Source: Litsea cubeba
Taxonomy: Eukaryota; Streptophyta; Magnoliopsida; Laurales; Lauraceae
Direction of reading: 5' to 3'
Assembly (NCBI GenBank): GCA_012931725.1
Contig: CM022948.1
Coordinates: 17,722,040-17,786,039, forward strand
Length of the DNA: 64,000 nt
A program made the translations under genes and the position numbers. This document shows positions 43,500-57,565 of this stretch, one piece after another. Below the pieces are notes generated by a model. That model saw only the letters and a program-made list of their open reading frames with translations. It was not told the DNA's origin and searched no databases. Position 1 is the stretch's first letter. The number at the start of each line of letters is the position of its first letter.

Positions 43500-44260
43500 T
43501 TGATGTCTTGGAAAGCAGCTTCACAGTCAGCATCCCAGACAAGTTTACACCCTTTTTTCATCAACCGGGAGATATGGACGGCATTTCCCCGAAAGATTGG
43601 AGATGAACCGTCTGATGTAGGCCAATCTCCCTTGAAGCCCTTTGAGTTCTCTCAAGGTTCTTGGAGAGGGCATTTCTAGAATGGCTTTGACTTTTATGGG
43701 GTCAAGCTCTATTCCAGCTTTCCGAACTAAGAATCCGAGGAACTTACCCGACGAGACGCCGAAGAAGCATTTCAAAGGATTCATTCGCAGTTTGTGTTTG
43801 CGAAGCCGGAGGAAGACTTCTCGAAGGTCTTTGAGATGATCTTCTTTTCTTTTGCTTTTGACGGCGAGGTCATCAACGTAACATTCAACCGTCTGTGCTG
43901 CATATCTTGGAATATTTTCATCATAGCCCTCTGATATGTGGCACCAGCATTTTTTAGACCAAATGGCATGACAGTGTAGCAATACACGCCAAATGGGGTC
44001 CGAACAAGATGTATGTTTTTCATCTTCAGGATGCATCTTTATCTGATTGTAGCCAGAGAAACATCCATGAATGTCACTCGCTCGAATCCACAGGTGTTTA
44101 TCAATCATTACCTCTGGTATGGGGAGCGGAAATTCATCTTTAGGGCATGCGCCATTCAGGTCTCTATAGGTCAATACAGACCTATCTGCCCGTTCTTCTT
44201 TGTCACGGGGACAATGTTGGCCAAAACCATTCAGGATGTTGTTCCTCACGGCTGAAGCCG
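43500..44260 (-). pseudogene. Tat reverse transcriptase, several lesions
   Basis: YRDLNGACPKDEFPLP, then SGYNQIKMHPEDEKHT, then a stretch readable only in a second frame (TPFGVYCYTVMPFGLKNAGATYQ, about 43930-44000), then back to the first frame with the YVDD box at 43869-43880 and LGFLVRKAGIELDPIKVKAI. The usual MDG before SGYNQ reads IHGC, so the first catalytic Asp appears lost. Two compensating shifts and this change make it inactive. Confidence 0.88.
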
Positions 44261-45699
44261 ACGCTTTTGAGTTTTTTGAACTTCTTGTTCAATTTTATCC
44301 ATCACATCTGGACGGAATCTTCTTTTGGCTTGCTTGACAGGCTTGATGTCTTTCTTGAAGATTGAGTTTGTGAAATGCTTATTTTGGGTCTAAGCAGGCA
44401 TTTCAGCGTAAGACCATGCAAAGCAATCAACGAACTCACGACGAAACGCTGATATACTCGGGTAACTCATCATCCTTTATATTCTTAGCTTATGAATACA
44501 GGACGTGGGTTATCTGGTGTTCCCAAGTCTATCTTTTGAACAGGATCTTCTGTTGGAAGGTTCGAAGGTGGTTCCTCCACAATATTTCGGAGGCTTCCAG
44601 CTCAACGAAACCTTCTGGGATTTTCAAGGGCATTTCCAGACCAAGGCTTGTTCCCTTCCACGGGTCTTCTTGATCGGTAATTTTCCCAAGGCTTGCTATG
44701 AGATGATCCCAATCGCCTGTTGAAACCGGGTTGAAGTAGGCCTACTTCTTTTGGAGATGAGGTTTCTTCTGGGTCAGAAGTCCACACGTCTGTGCCATCG
44801 GACAATTCCTCTTCATTTTCGGAGAAAATCGTGCCAATTGGGTGAGCTTCCTGGATCTTTGTCAGGTGACTCATCAAAAAGATATCCAGGGAGAGCGATG
44901 TCTTCATGGACTTGAGAAGTTGCGGTTTGGTCAGTATATTGACGTTTAAGACTTTGTGTCAACTGTCTCAGGGGAGTGTCAGGATCATACCCTAACCCGG
45001 ATTGAAGACTTTTTCTACATAGCCGTAGAGTCTCCAATCTTCCAGCTGGCTTTTGGTCAAGACGGGCCCCAATGGCGTGAGAATACCTGCGTCCTTCTCC
45101 CAAACCGACTGGGTGTTTTGAGCGTCATAGCCCATTTTCTTCATAATAGCTTGTGCCACAGAACTGTATAAGGATAGTTGAGGCATACCTTTATTTTGGA
45201 AAGGTTCAAGCATGGAGTTTGATGAGAAGCATCCGATCTATGGAAGAAGATCGGCTTTTCCTTTGCTGAAGTTGCTGGAACAACGAAGGAAGCTGACGTA
45301 GGATCTTCTATTGTCAGAAGTTTGTCTCCATTGGAGTAAGAGCAGGCTGAACTTGCTTGAGTGTCAGCTTGCTTGACGATGTGTCGTCTTCTGGCTCTGA
45401 ATCCGAGTCCGTGTCTTGCATAATAGACACGAAAGAGACAACAAATTTGCCCCCAGGCTTTTGCTTTGCCTTCTTTCACTTTAGTTGTTGATGACCAAAG
45501 GTTTTGAAGATTTGAGGGAAATGATGAAGGGAGTTTGAATGCCCTCTTCAGATTTACCGGATGGTTTGTTTTCTTTCCGGTGATTGTTGAGGAGCTTTGC
45601 CTTTATCTTTCTGGAGATTTTCGGCAGAGGATGTTGTGTGCTTCTCCTCTTTTTCTTTTTCACCTTCATACATCTGTGAGTCTGCGAAGTGGACTTCTT
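44261..45699 (-). pseudogene. Tat pol, region between protease and RT, decayed
   Basis: Only patches are readable: MIHRVFADRKPFKGK (~45710), MPQLSLYSSVAQAIMKKMGYD (~45130-45190), and a CFAWSYAEMPA-like segment near 44420 that normally stands just before RT in Tat elements. Stops and shifts are frequent. No separate gene is supported here. Confidence 0.65.
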
Positions 45700-45954
45700 A
45701 CCTTTGAAGGGTTTTCTGTCCGCAAAGACTCGATGTATCATGCCGTCGTCGCCAACAAACTTGATGCATTGATGTAGAGTTGAAGGGACAACACCATTCT
45801 CCGTGGATCCAAGGGCGTCCGAAAAGGATGTTGTAGCATGAAGGGGTTTTTATTGCATACACTGTGACCTCAGAGATAAGATCACCGATCTGCAACTTGA
45901 ACCTGATTTTGCCGATAGGCCTTTGAGTATTCCCATCGTATCCAAAGATAGATG
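45700..45954 (-). pseudogene. Tat aspartic protease region, truncated
   Basis: GYDGNTQRPIGKIRFKLQIG and SCYNILFGRPWIH match the C-terminal half of the gypsy protease domain. The active-site half is missing because the minisatellite begins at 45955. A frame shift follows the RPWIH segment. Confidence 0.8.
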
Positions 45955-48900
45955 CCCTGAGAAAAAATAAAGCCTTCGAGAAAAAACTAAAGTCCTGAGA
46001 AAAAATAAAGCCTTGAGAAAACATAAAGCCCTGGAGAAAAAATAAAGCCCTCAGAAAAAAAAGCCCTGAGAAAAAATAAAGCCCTCGAGAAAAAATAAAG
46101 CCTGCGAAAAAATAAAGCCCTCGAGAAAAAAAAAAGCCCTTGAGAAAAATAAAGCCCTTTAGAAAAAATAAAGCCATGGGAAAAAATAAGCCCTGAGAAA
46201 AAAATAAAGCCCTACATAAAATAAAAGCCATGAGAAAAATAAAGAACTCGAGAAAAAATAAAGCCTGCGAAAAAATAAAGCCCTCGAGAAAAAATAAAGC
46301 CCTCAAGAAAAATAAAGCCCTTGAGAAAAAATAAAGCCCTTTAGAAAAAATAAAGCCCTGAGAAAAAAATAAAGCCCTACATAAAATTAAAATAAAGCCA
46401 TGAGAAAAAATAAAGAACTGAGAAAAATAAAGCCCTGGGAAAAAAATAAAGCCTTAGAGAAAAAATAAAGCCCTAAAAAAATAAAGCGCTTGGGAAAAAT
46501 AAAACCCTCGATAAAAAATAAAGCCCTGAGAAAAATAAAGCCCTACAAAAAAAATAAAGCCCTGAGAAAAAATAAATCCATCGAAAAAAATATAGCCCTA
46601 AAAAAAGCCCAAGAAAAAAATTAAAGCCCTGAGAAAAAATAAAGCCCTCGAGAAAAAAATAAAGCCTAGGGAAAAAATAAAGCCCTGGAGAAAAAATAAA
46701 GCCCTGAGAAAAAATAAAGCCCTTGAGAAAAAAATAAAGCCTTAGGAAAAACAAAGCCCTCGAGAAAAAACAAAGCCCTCAAGAAAAATAAAGCCCCGAG
46801 AAAAAATGCCCCGAGAAAAATAAAGCCCTGTGGAAAAACAAAGCCCTTGAGAAAAAAATAAAGCCCTGAGAAAAAATAAAGCCCCAAGAAAAATAAAGCC
46901 CTGAGAAAAAATAAATCCCTCGAGAAAAAATAAAGCCCTTAGAAAAAATAAAGACCTAAGAAAAAATAAATCCCTGAAAAAAATAAAGCCCTGTGAAAAA
47001 ATAAAGCCCTTTAGAAAAACTAAAGCCCTTTAGAAAAAATAAAGCCTTGAGAAAAATAAAGAACTGAGAAAAAAATAAAGCCCAAGGAAGAAAAAAGCCC
47101 TCGAGAAAAAATAAGGCCTAAGAAAAAAATAGATTCCTCGAGAAAAATAAAAACCCTCGATAAAAAATAAAGCCTTAAGAAAATAAAGCCCTAACCGAAA
47201 AAATAAAGCCCTGAGAAAAAATAAATCCATCGAGAAAAAAATAAAGCCCTAGAAAAAAATAAAGCCCTGAGAAAAAATAAAGCCCTTGCTAAAAAATAAA
47301 GCCCTCGAGAAAAAAATAAAGCCTTGAGATAGAAATAAAGCCCTTGAGAAAAATTAAAGGCCCAGAGAAAGAATGAAGCCCTCGAGAAAAAATAAAGCCC
47401 TGAGAAAAATAAATCCCTCGAGAAAAAAATAACCCTCGATAAAAAATAAAGCCCTGAAAAAAAAATATATCCCTGGATAAAAAATAATGCCCTGATAAAA
47501 AATAAAGCCCACGAGAAAAAATAAAGCCTTGAGAAAAAATAAAGCCCGTGAGAAAAAAACTTAAAGCCCCTCGGAAAAAATAAAGCCCTGCGAAAAAATA
47601 AAGCCCCTTGAGAAAAATAAAGCCCTTGAGAAAAATAAAGCCTCGAGAAAACATAAAGCCCTTGAGAAAAAAATAAAGCCCTTAAGAAAAAATAAAGCCC
47701 TGAGCAAAAACAAAGCCCTCGAGAAAAAACAAAGCCCTCGTGAAAAAAAATAAAGCCCTGAGAAAAAAAAATAGAGCCTGTAGAAAAAATAAATCGCTCG
47801 AGAAAAAATAAAGCAGTTAGAAAAAAATAAAGCCCTCGAGAAGAAATAAAGCCCTGAGAGAAAAAATAAAGCCCTCGAGAAAAAAATAAGGCCCTAGAGA
47901 AAAATTATGCATTCGAGGAAAAAACTAAAGCCCTGAGAAAAAATAAATCGCTCGAGAAATAATAACCCTCGATAAAAAATAATGCCCTGAGAAAAAATAA
48001 AGCCCTAGAGAAAAAATAATGCCCTGAGAAAAAAATAAATTCCTCGAGCAAAAATAAAGCCATGGGAAAAAATAAGCCCTAGAGAAAAATAAAGCCTTCG
48101 AGAAAAATAAAGCGCAGAGAAAAAAATAAACCCCTCGAGAAAAATAACCCTCGATAAAAAATAATGCCCTGAGAAAAAATAAAGTCGTGGAGAAAAATAA
48201 AGCACTCGAGAAAAAAATAAAGCCCTTGAGAAAAAATAAAGCCCTTGTGAAAAAATGAAGCCCTCGGAAAAATAAAACCCTGCGAAAAATAAAGCCCTGA
48301 GAAAAAATAAAGCCCTTGAGAAAAATAAAGCCCTCGAGAAAAAATAAAGCCCTCAAAAAAATAATGCCCTTGAAAAAAATTAAATCCCTGAGAAAAAATG
48401 AAGCCCTTGAGAAAAAATAAAGCCATAGAAAAAATAAAGCCCTGAGAAAAAATAAATTCCTCGAGCAAAAATAAAGCCATGGGAAAAAATAAAGCCCTAG
48501 AGGAAAAATAAAGCCTTCGAGAAAAAATAAATCGCTGAGAAAAAATAAATCCTCGAGAAAAAATAACCCTCGATAAAAAATAAAGCCCTCGAGAAAAATT
48601 AAAGCCCTGAAAAAAATTAAATCCCTTGAGAAAAAAAAATAAAGCCCTTAGAAAAAATAAGACCTAGAAAAAATAAATCCCTGAAAAAAAATAAAGCCCT
48701 GTTAAAAAATACAGCCCTTTTAGAAAAAAACTAAAGCCCTTTAGAAAAAATAAAGCCCTGAGAAAAAAATAAAAGCCCTACAAAAAAATAAGCCTTGAGA
48801 AAAATAAAGAACTGAGAAAACAACAAGCCCAAGGAAGAAAAAAGCCCTCGAGAAAAAAATACAGGCCCTGAGAAAAAAATAGAGTCCCTCGAAAAAAATA

Positions 48901-51900
48901 AAACCTCGATAAAAAAAAAGCCTTAGAAAAATAAAGCCCTACCGAAAAATAAAGCCCTGAGAAAAAATAAATCCATCGAGAAAAAATAAAGCCCTAGAAA
49001 AAAATAAAGCCCTGAAAAAAAATAAAGCCCTTGCGAAAAATAAAGCCTTCGAGAAAAATAAAGCCCTGAGATAAAATAAAGCCCTTGAGAAAAATTAAAG
49101 CCCTGAGAAAGAATGAAGCCCTCGAGAAAAAATAAAGCCCTGAGAAAAAATAAATCCCTCGAGAAAAAATAACCCTCGATAAAAAATAAAGCCCTGAGAA
49201 AAAATAAAGCCCTGGAGAAAAAATAAAGCCCCGAGAAAAAATAAAGCCCTTGAGAAAAAATAAAGCCCTTGAGAAAAATAAAGCCCTCGGAAAAAATAAA
49301 GCCCTGCGAAAAAATAAAGCCCTTGAGAAAAAATAAAGCCCTTGAGAAAAATAAAGCCCTCGAGAAAAAATAAAGCCCTTGAGAAAAAATAAAGCCCTTG
49401 AGAAAAATAAAGCCCTGAGAAAAAATAAAGCCCTCGAGAAAAAACAAGCCCTCGTGAAAAAAATAAAGCCTTGAGAAAAAATAAAGCCCCGAGAAAAAAT
49501 AGAGCCCTGAGAAAAAATAAATCGCTCGAGAAAAAATAAAGCAGTTAGAAAAAATAAAGCCCTCGAGAAGAATAAAGCCCTGAGAGAAAATAAGCCCTTG
49601 AAGAAAAATAAGGCCCTAGAGAAAAAATTGTGCATGTCGAGAAAAAATAAAGCCCTGAGAAAAAATAAATCGCTCAAGAAATAATAACCCCCTCGATAAA
49701 AAATAATGCCCTGAGAAAAAATAAAGCCCTAGAGAAAAATAATGCCCTGAGAAAAAATAAATTCCTCGAGCAAAAATAAAGCCATGGGAAAAAATAAAGC
49801 CCTAGAGAACAAATAAGCCTTCGAGAAACAATAAAGCGCAGAGAAAAAATAAAACCCTCGAGAAAAAATAAGCCCTCGATAAAAAATAATGCCCTGAGAA
49901 AAATAAAGTCCTGAGAAAAAATAAAGCACTCGAGAAAAAATAAAGCCCTTGAGAAAAAATAAAGCCCTTGCGAAAAAATGAAGCCCTCGGAAAAATAAGC
50001 CCTGCGAAAAAATAAAGCCCTCGTGAAAAAATAAAGCCCTGAGAAAAATAAAGCCCTCGAGAAAAATAAAATCCTCGATAAAATAAGCCCTTGAAAAAAA
50101 TTAAATCCTGAGAAAAAATGAAGCCCTTGAGAAAAATAAAACCCTTAGAAAAAATAAAGCCCTGAGAAAAAATAAATTCCTCGAGCAAAAATAAAGCCAT
50201 GGGAAAAAATAAAGCCCTAGAGAAAAATAAAGCCTTCGAGAAAAAATAAAGCGCAGAGAAAAAATAAATCCCTCGAGCAAAAAATAACCCTCGATAAAAA
50301 ATAATGCCCTGAGAAAAAATAAAGCCCTAGAAAGAAAAATTAAAGCCCTCGAGAAAAAATAAAGCCCACGAGAAAAAAATAAAGCCATTTAGAAAAAATA
50401 AAGCCCTGGGAAAAAAATAAGAACTGAGAAAAATAAAGAACTGAGAAAAAATAAAGCCCTGTGAAAAAAACAAAGCCATCGTGAAAAAAATAAAGCACTT
50501 AAGAAAAATAAAGCCCTCGTGAAAAAAATATATCCCTGAGAAAAAATTAAGCCCTCAGAAAATATAAAGCCTTGAGAAAAAATAAAGCCCTCGAGAAAAA
50601 AATAATCACTTGATAAAAATTAAATCCCTGAGAAAAAAATAAAGCTCTACAGAAAAATAAAGCCCTAATAAAAAATGAAGCCCTTGAGAAAAAATAACCC
50701 TCGTTAAAAAAATAAAGCCTGAGAAAAAATACAGCCCTCGAGCAAAAAATAAAAGCCCTAAGAAAAAATGAAGCCCTTGAGAAAAAATAAAGTCCTGAGA
50801 AAAAATAAAGCCCTTGAGAAAAATAAAAGCCCTGAGGAAAAATAAAACCATCCAGAAAAAACAAAGCCCTCGAGAAAAAAAATAATTCCCCGAGAAAAAA
50901 AAGCCCTGAGAAAAAATAAAGCCCAGAGGAAAAACAAAGCCCTTAAGAAAAAATAAAGCCCTGAGAAAAAAATAAAGCCCCGAGAAAAAATAAGGCCCTT
51001 AGAAAAAATAAATCCCACGAGCGAAAACAAAGCATGGGAAAAAAGTGAGCACCTCGAGATAAATAAAGCCCTGAGAAAAAATACAGCCCTTAGAAAAAAA
51101 TAAAGCCCTGGAGAAAAAATAAAGCCCTGAGAAAAAATAAAGCCCTTGAGAAAAAGAAAACCCTCGATAAAATAATGCCCTTGAAAAAAATTAAATCCCG
51201 GAGAAAAAATAAAGCCCTGAGCAAAAACAAAGCCCTCGAGAAAAAACAAAAGCCCTCATGAAAAAATAAAGCCCTGAGAAAAAATAAAGCCCCCGAGAAA
51301 AATAAAGCCCTGAGAAAAATAAATCGCTCGAGAAAAAATAAAGCACTTAGAAAAAAATAAAGCCCTCGAGAAAAAATAAAGCCCTGAGAAAAAATCTAAA
51401 GCCCTCGTGAAAAAATAAGGCCCTGGAGAAAAAATAGTGCCTTCGTGAAAAATAAAGCCTCGAAAAAATAAATCCCTCGAGAAATAATAACCCCCGATAA
51501 AAAATGATGCCTTGAGAAAAAAATAAAGCCCTAGAGAAAAAATAATGCCCTGAGAAAAAATAAAGCCCTTTCAGAAAAAAAATGAAGCCCTCCAGAAAAA
51601 AATAAAGCCCTGAGATAAAATAAAGCCCTTGAGAAAAATTAAAGCCCTAAGAAAGAATGAAGCCCTCGAGAAAAAATAAAGCCCTGAGAAAAAATAAATC
51701 CCTCGAGAAAAAATAACCCTAGATAAAAAATAAAGCCCTGAGAAAAATGAAGCCCTTGAGAAGAAATAAAGCTCTCAAGAAAAAGTAAAACCCAGCGAAA
51801 AAATAAAGCCCTTAAGAAAAGTTAAAACCCAGCGAAAAAATGAAGCCCTCGAGAAAAAATAAAGCCCACGAGAAAAAATAAAGCCTTGAGAAAAATAAAG

Positions 51901-54900
51901 CCTTCGAGAAAAATAAAGCCCTAAGAAAAAATAAAAGGCCTTGAGAAAAAATAAAGCCTCGAGAAAAAATAAAGCCCTAAGAAAAAATAAAGCCCTTGAG
52001 AAAAATTAAAGCCCTGAGAAAGAATGAAGCCCTCGAGAAAAAATAAAGCCCTGAGAAAAAATAAATCCCTCGAGAAAAGAAATAACCCTCGATAAAAAAT
52101 AAAGCCCTGAGAAAAAATAAAGCCCTGGAGAAAAAATAAAGCCCTGAGAAAAAATAAAGCCCTTGAGAAAAAATAAAGCCCTTGAGAAAAAATAAAGCCC
52201 CTTGTGAAAAAACGAAGCCCTCGAAAAATTAAAGCCCTACGAAAAATAAAGCCCTTGAGAAAACAATAAAGCCCTCGTGAAAAAATAAAGCCCTGATAAA
52301 AAATAAAAGCCCATAGAAAATATAAAGCCCGAAGAAAAAATAAAGCCCCACGAGAAAAAAATAAAGCCTTCGAGAAAAAATAAAGCCCTGAGAAAAAATA
52401 AAGCCCTTGAGAAAAATAAAAGCCCCTTAAGAAAAAATAAAGCCCTGAGATAAAATAAAGCCCTTGGGAAAAATTAAAGCCCTGAGAAAGAATGAAGCCC
52501 TCGAGAAAAAATAAAGCCCTGAGAAAAAATAAAACCCTCGATAAAAAAATAAAGCCCTGAGAAAAAATAAAGCCCTGGAGAAAAAATAAAGCCCATGAGA
52601 AAAATTACGCCCTCGAAAAAAAATTAAAGCCCTCGAGAAAAAATAAAAGCCCTTGAGAAAAAATAAAAGCCCTTGCGAAAAAAATGGAAGCCCTCGGAAA
52701 AAATAAAGCCCTACGAAAAAAATAAAGCCCTCGTGAAAAATAAAGCCCTGAGAAAAAAATAAAGCCCTCGAGAAAACAATAAAATCCTCGATAAAATAAA
52801 GCCTTTGAAAAAAATTAAATCCCTGAGAAAAAATGAAGCCCTTAGGAAAAAATAAAGCTCTCGAGAAAAAATAAATCCCTGAGAAAAAATAAAGCCCTTG
52901 AAAGAAAAAATAAAGCCCTGAGCAAAAACAAAGCCCTCGAGGAAAAAACAAATCCATCGACAAAAAATAAAGCCCTGAGAAAAATTAATGCCCCGACAAA
53001 AAATAAAGCCCTGAGAAAAAATAAATCCCTCGAGAAAAAATAAAGCCCTTAGAAAAAATAAAGCCCTGAGAAAAAATAAATTCCTGTAGCAAAAATAAAG
53101 CCATGGGAAAAAATAAAGCGCAGAGAAAAAATAAATCCCTCGAGAAAAAATAACCCTCGATAAAAAATAATTGCCATGAGAAAAAAAATAAAGCCCTGGA
53201 GAAAAATAAAGCCTTGAGAAAAAATAAAGCCCTCGAGAAAAAAATAAAAGCCCATGAGAAAAAATAAAGCCATTTAGAAAAAAATAAGCCCTGGGAAAAA
53301 ATAAACAACTGAGAAAAAATAAAGCCCTAAAGAAAAAATAAAGAACTGAGGAAAAAATAAAGCCCTGTGAAAAAACAAAGCCATCGTGAAAAAAATAAAG
53401 CCCTTAAGAAAAAATAAAGCCCTCGTCAAAAAAATATATCCCTGAGAAAAAATTAAGCCCTCAGAAAATAATAAAGCCCTGAAGAAAAAATAAAGCCCTT
53501 GAGAAAAAATAAACACTTGATAAAAATTAAATCCCTGAGAAAAATAAAGCTCTACAAGAAAAATAAATCCCTAAGAAAAAATGAAGCCCTTGAGAAAAAA
53601 TAACCCTCGAGAGAAAAAATAAATTCCTGAGAAAAAAATAAAGCCTTCGAGCAAAAATTAAAGCCCTAAGAAAAAATGAAGCCCTTGAGAAAAAATAAAG
53701 CCCTTGAGAAAAAATAAAAGCCCTGAGGAAAAATAAAACCCTCGAGAAAAAACAAAGCCCTCGAGAAAAAAAATAATGCCCCGAGAAAAAAAGCACTGAG
53801 AAAAAATAAAGCCCAGAGGAAAAAACAAAGCCCTTAAGAAAAAAATAAAGCCCGGAGAAAAAATAAAGCCCCGAGAAAAAATAAGGCCCTTAGAAAAAAT
53901 AATGTCCCCAGAAAAATAAATCCCTCGAGCGAAAAAAAAAAAAAAGGCATGGAAAAAATAAAGCCCCTCGACAAAAAAATTACGCCCTGAGAAAAAAAAT
54001 TAAGCCCACGAGATAAAATAAAGCCCCTGAGCAAAAATACAGTCCTGAGAAAAAATAAGCCCTCGAGAAAAAATTAAAGCCCTGAGAAAAAAATAATTCC
54101 CTCGAGAAAAAAATAAAGCCCTTAGAATAAATAAAGCCCTAAAAAAATAAATCCCTCGAGCAAAAATAAAGCCCTGGGAAAAAATAAATCCCTTGAGCAA
54201 AAATAAAGCCCTGGGAAAAAATAAAGCCCTCGAAAAAAAATAAAGCCCTAAGAAAAAAATAAAGCCCTGAGAAAAATAAAGCCCTCGAGAAAAAATAAAG
54301 CCCCGAGAAAAAATAAATCCCTGAGAAAAAATAAATCCCTCGAGAAAAATAAAGCCCTCGAGCAAAAATAAAGCCCTGAGAAAAAATAAAGCCCTGAGAA
54401 AAAAATAAAGCCCTGAGAAAAAATAAAGCCTTTGAGAAAAAATAAAGCCCTTAGAAAAAATAAAGCCCTCGAGAAAAAATAAAGCCCCGAGAAAAAATAA
54501 ATCCCTGAGAAAAAATAAATCCCTCGAGAAAAAATAAAGCCCTCGAGAAAAAATAAAGCCCTAAGAAAAAATGAAGCCCTAAGAAAAAATGAAGCCCTGA
54601 GAAAAAATAAAGCCCTCGAGAAAAACTAAAGCCCTTAGAAAAAATAAAGCCTTGAGAAAAAATAAAGCCCTGAAAAAAATAAAGCCCTCGATAAAAATAA
54701 AGCCCTGAGAAAAAATAAAGCCCTTGAGAAAAAATAATGCCCTTAAGAAAAATTAAAGCCCTGAGAAAAAATGAATCACTTGAGAAAAAAAATCCCTCGA
54801 GAAAAAATAAAGCCCTGAAAAAATAAAGCCCTGTGAAAAAATAAAGCCCTTGGGGAAAAATAATGCCCTTGAGAAAAAATAAAAGTCCTAGGAAAAAACT

Positions 54901-57565
54901 AAAGCCCTGAGAAAAAATAAAGCCCTACATAAAAAATAAAGCCCTGAGAAAAAATAAAAAATCGAGAAAAAAATAAAGCCCTGGGAAAAAATAAAGCCCT
55001 AGAGAAAAAATAAAGCCCTGAGAAAAAATAAAGCCCTCGAGAAAAAATAAAGCGCTGAGAAAAAATAAAGCCCCAGAGAAAAAATAAAGCCCTGAGAAAA
55101 ATAAATCCATTGAGAAAAAAATAAAGACCTAGAAAAAAAATTAAAGCCCTGAGAAAAAATGAAGCCCTCAAGAAAAAATAAAGCCCTCGAGAAAAAATAA
55201 AGCCCTGAGAAAAAATAAAACCCCTTGAGAAATAATAAAGCCCTGGAAAAAACAAAGCCCTCACGAAAAAACTAAAGGCCTGAGAAAAAATAAGCCCACG
55301 AGAAAAAAATAAAGCCCTTGAGAAAAAAAAAAGCCTTCAGAAAAAATAAAGGCCCTGGAGAAAAAATTAAAGTCCTTGAGAAAAATAAAGCCCCTCGGGA
55401 AAAAATAAAGCCCTGCGAAAAAATAAAGCCCTCGTGAAAAAAATAAATTCCCGAAGAAAAAATAAAGCCCTGATAAAAAATAAAGCCCTTAGAAAATATA
55501 AAGGCCTGAGCAAAAATAAAGCCCAGAGAAAAATAAAGCCCTGAGAAAAAATAAAGCCCCTGAGAAAAAATAATCCCTCGAGAAAAAATAAAGCCCTTGA
55601 CAAAAATAAAGCGCTGAGAAAAAATAAAGCCCTGTGAAAAAATAAAGCCCTGAGACAAAATAAAGCCCTCGAGAAAAAATAAATCCATTAGAAAAAATAA
55701 AGCCCTCGAGCAAAAAATAAAGCTCTGAAAAAAAATGAAGCCCTGGGAAAAAAATAAAGCCCTGAGAACAAAAATAAAGCCCTCAGAAAAAATGAAGCCC
55801 TTAAAAAAAATAAAGCCTTCGAGAAAAAATAAAGCCCTTAGAAAAAATGAAGCCCTGACAAAAAATAAAGCCAAGAAAAAATAAAGCCCTCGAGAAAAAA
55901 TAAAGCCCTTAGAAAAAATAAAGCCTTTGAGAAAAAATAAAGCCCTTGAGAAAAATTAAAGCCCAGAGAAAAAATGAATCCCTCGAGAAAAAATAAAGCA
56001 CTGAAAAAAAATAAAGCCCTGTCAAAAATAAAACCCTGTGAAAAAATAAAGCCCTTGAGAAAAAAATAAAGCCCTTGAGAAAAACATAAAACCCTTTAGA
56101 AAAAATAAAGCCTTGGGAAAAATAAAGCCCTGAGAAAAAATAAAGCCCTACATAAAAATAAAGCCCTGAGTAAAAATAAAGAACTGAGAAAAAATAAAGC
56201 CCTAAGAAAAGTTAAAAGCCCTAAAGAAAAATAAAGCCCTGAGAAAAATAAAGCCCTCGAGAAAAAATAAAAACCTCGATAAAAATAAAGTCCTACAGAA
56301 AAAAAGCCCGGAGAAAAATAAATCCTTGAGAAAAATAAAGCCCTTGAAAAAAATTAAAGCCCTGAGAAAACCTGAAGCCCTCGAGAAAAAATGAAGCCCT
56401 CGAGAAAAAATAAAGCCCTGAGAAAAACTAAACCCCTTGAGAAAAAATAAAGCCCTGTGAAAAAAAAAAGCCCTCACGAAAAAAATAAAGCCCTGAGAAA
56501 AAATAAAGCCCACGAGAAAAAATAAAGGCCTGAGAAAAATTAAAGCCCTTGAGAAAAAATAAAGCCTTAAGAAAAAATAAAGCCCGGAGAAAAAATAAAG
56601 CCCATGAGAAAAAATAAAGCCCTGGGAAAAAGTAAAGCCCTGAGAAAAAATAAAGCCATTGAGAAAAAATAAAGCCCTTGAGAAAAAATAAAGCCCTGAG
56701 AAAAAGTAGAACCCTAATAAAAAATAAAGCCCTCAGAAATATAAAGCCCTGAGAAAAAAAAGCCATGCAAAAAAATAAAGCCCTCGAAAAAAATAAAACG
56801 CTCGATAAAAAATGAAGCCCTGAGAAAAAATAAAGCCCTTGAGAAAAAATAAAGCCCTGAGAAAAAATAAGACCTGAGAAAAATAAAGCCCGGAGAAAAA
56901 ATAAAGCCCTTGAGAAAAAATAAAGCCCTCGAGAAAAAATAAAGCCCTCAGAAAAAATAAAGCCCTTGAAAAAATTAAAGCCTGAGAAAAAATGAAGCCC
57001 TCGAGAAAAAAATAAAGCCCTCGAGAAAAAGTAAAGCCCAGAGAAAAATAAAGCCCTTGAGAAAAAATAAAGCCCTGAGAAAAAACAAAGCCCTCGAGAA
57101 AAATAAGCCCAGAAAAAAATATAGCCCTGAGAAAAAATAAAGCCCTCGAGAAAAAATAAAGCCCTGAGAAAAAAAAGCCCACGAGAAAAAATAATGCCCT
57201 AAGAAAAAATAAAGCCCTGAAGAAAAAATAAAGCCCTCGAGAAAAAAAAAAGCCCTGAGAAAAAAATAAAGCCCTCGAGAAAAAATAAAGCCCAGAGAAA
57301 AAAATATAGCCCTAGAAGAAAATAAAGCCCTAAGAAAAAATAAAGCCCTCGAGAAAAAATAAAGCCCTGAGAAAAAATAAGGCCCACGAGAAAAATATAA
57401 TGCCCTAAGAAAAATAAAGCCCTCGAGAAAAAATAAGCCCTGAGAAAAAATAAAGCCCTAATAAAAAATAAAGCCCTCGAGAAAAAATAAAGCCCTGAGA
57501 AAAAATAAAGCCCACGAGAAAAAATAAAGCCCGGACAAAAAATAAAAGCCCTTTGAAAAATAAAG
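45955..57565. repeat. 18-19 bp minisatellite, block 3 (~11.6 kb)
   Basis: Same unit family, but more diverged than blocks 1-2: shorter A-runs, many one-base gaps, and frequent forms such as AATAACCCTCGAT, CGAGCAAAAATAAAGCCATGGG (NcoI site) and AAAGAACTGAG. Greater age or lower sequence quality would both explain this. No gene was found in it. Confidence 0.97.

Larger units (their letters stand above)
37150..45954 (-). mobile_element. Internal fragment of a Tat-lineage Ty3/gypsy element (8.8 kb)
   Basis: Minus strand order is protease, RT, RNase H, second (archaeal-type) RNase H, integrase, then a repeat-rich 3' region with an antisense plus-strand gene. The second RNase H and an antisense extra gene are known marks of the plant Tat clade (Grande is the classic case of the antisense gene). 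No LTR, gag, PBS or polypurine tract is present. The left end cuts the antisense gene and the right end cuts protease. Both ends abut minisatellite and are flanked by CCCTG (37145-37149 and 45955-45959). All reading frames are broken. Confidence 0.88.
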
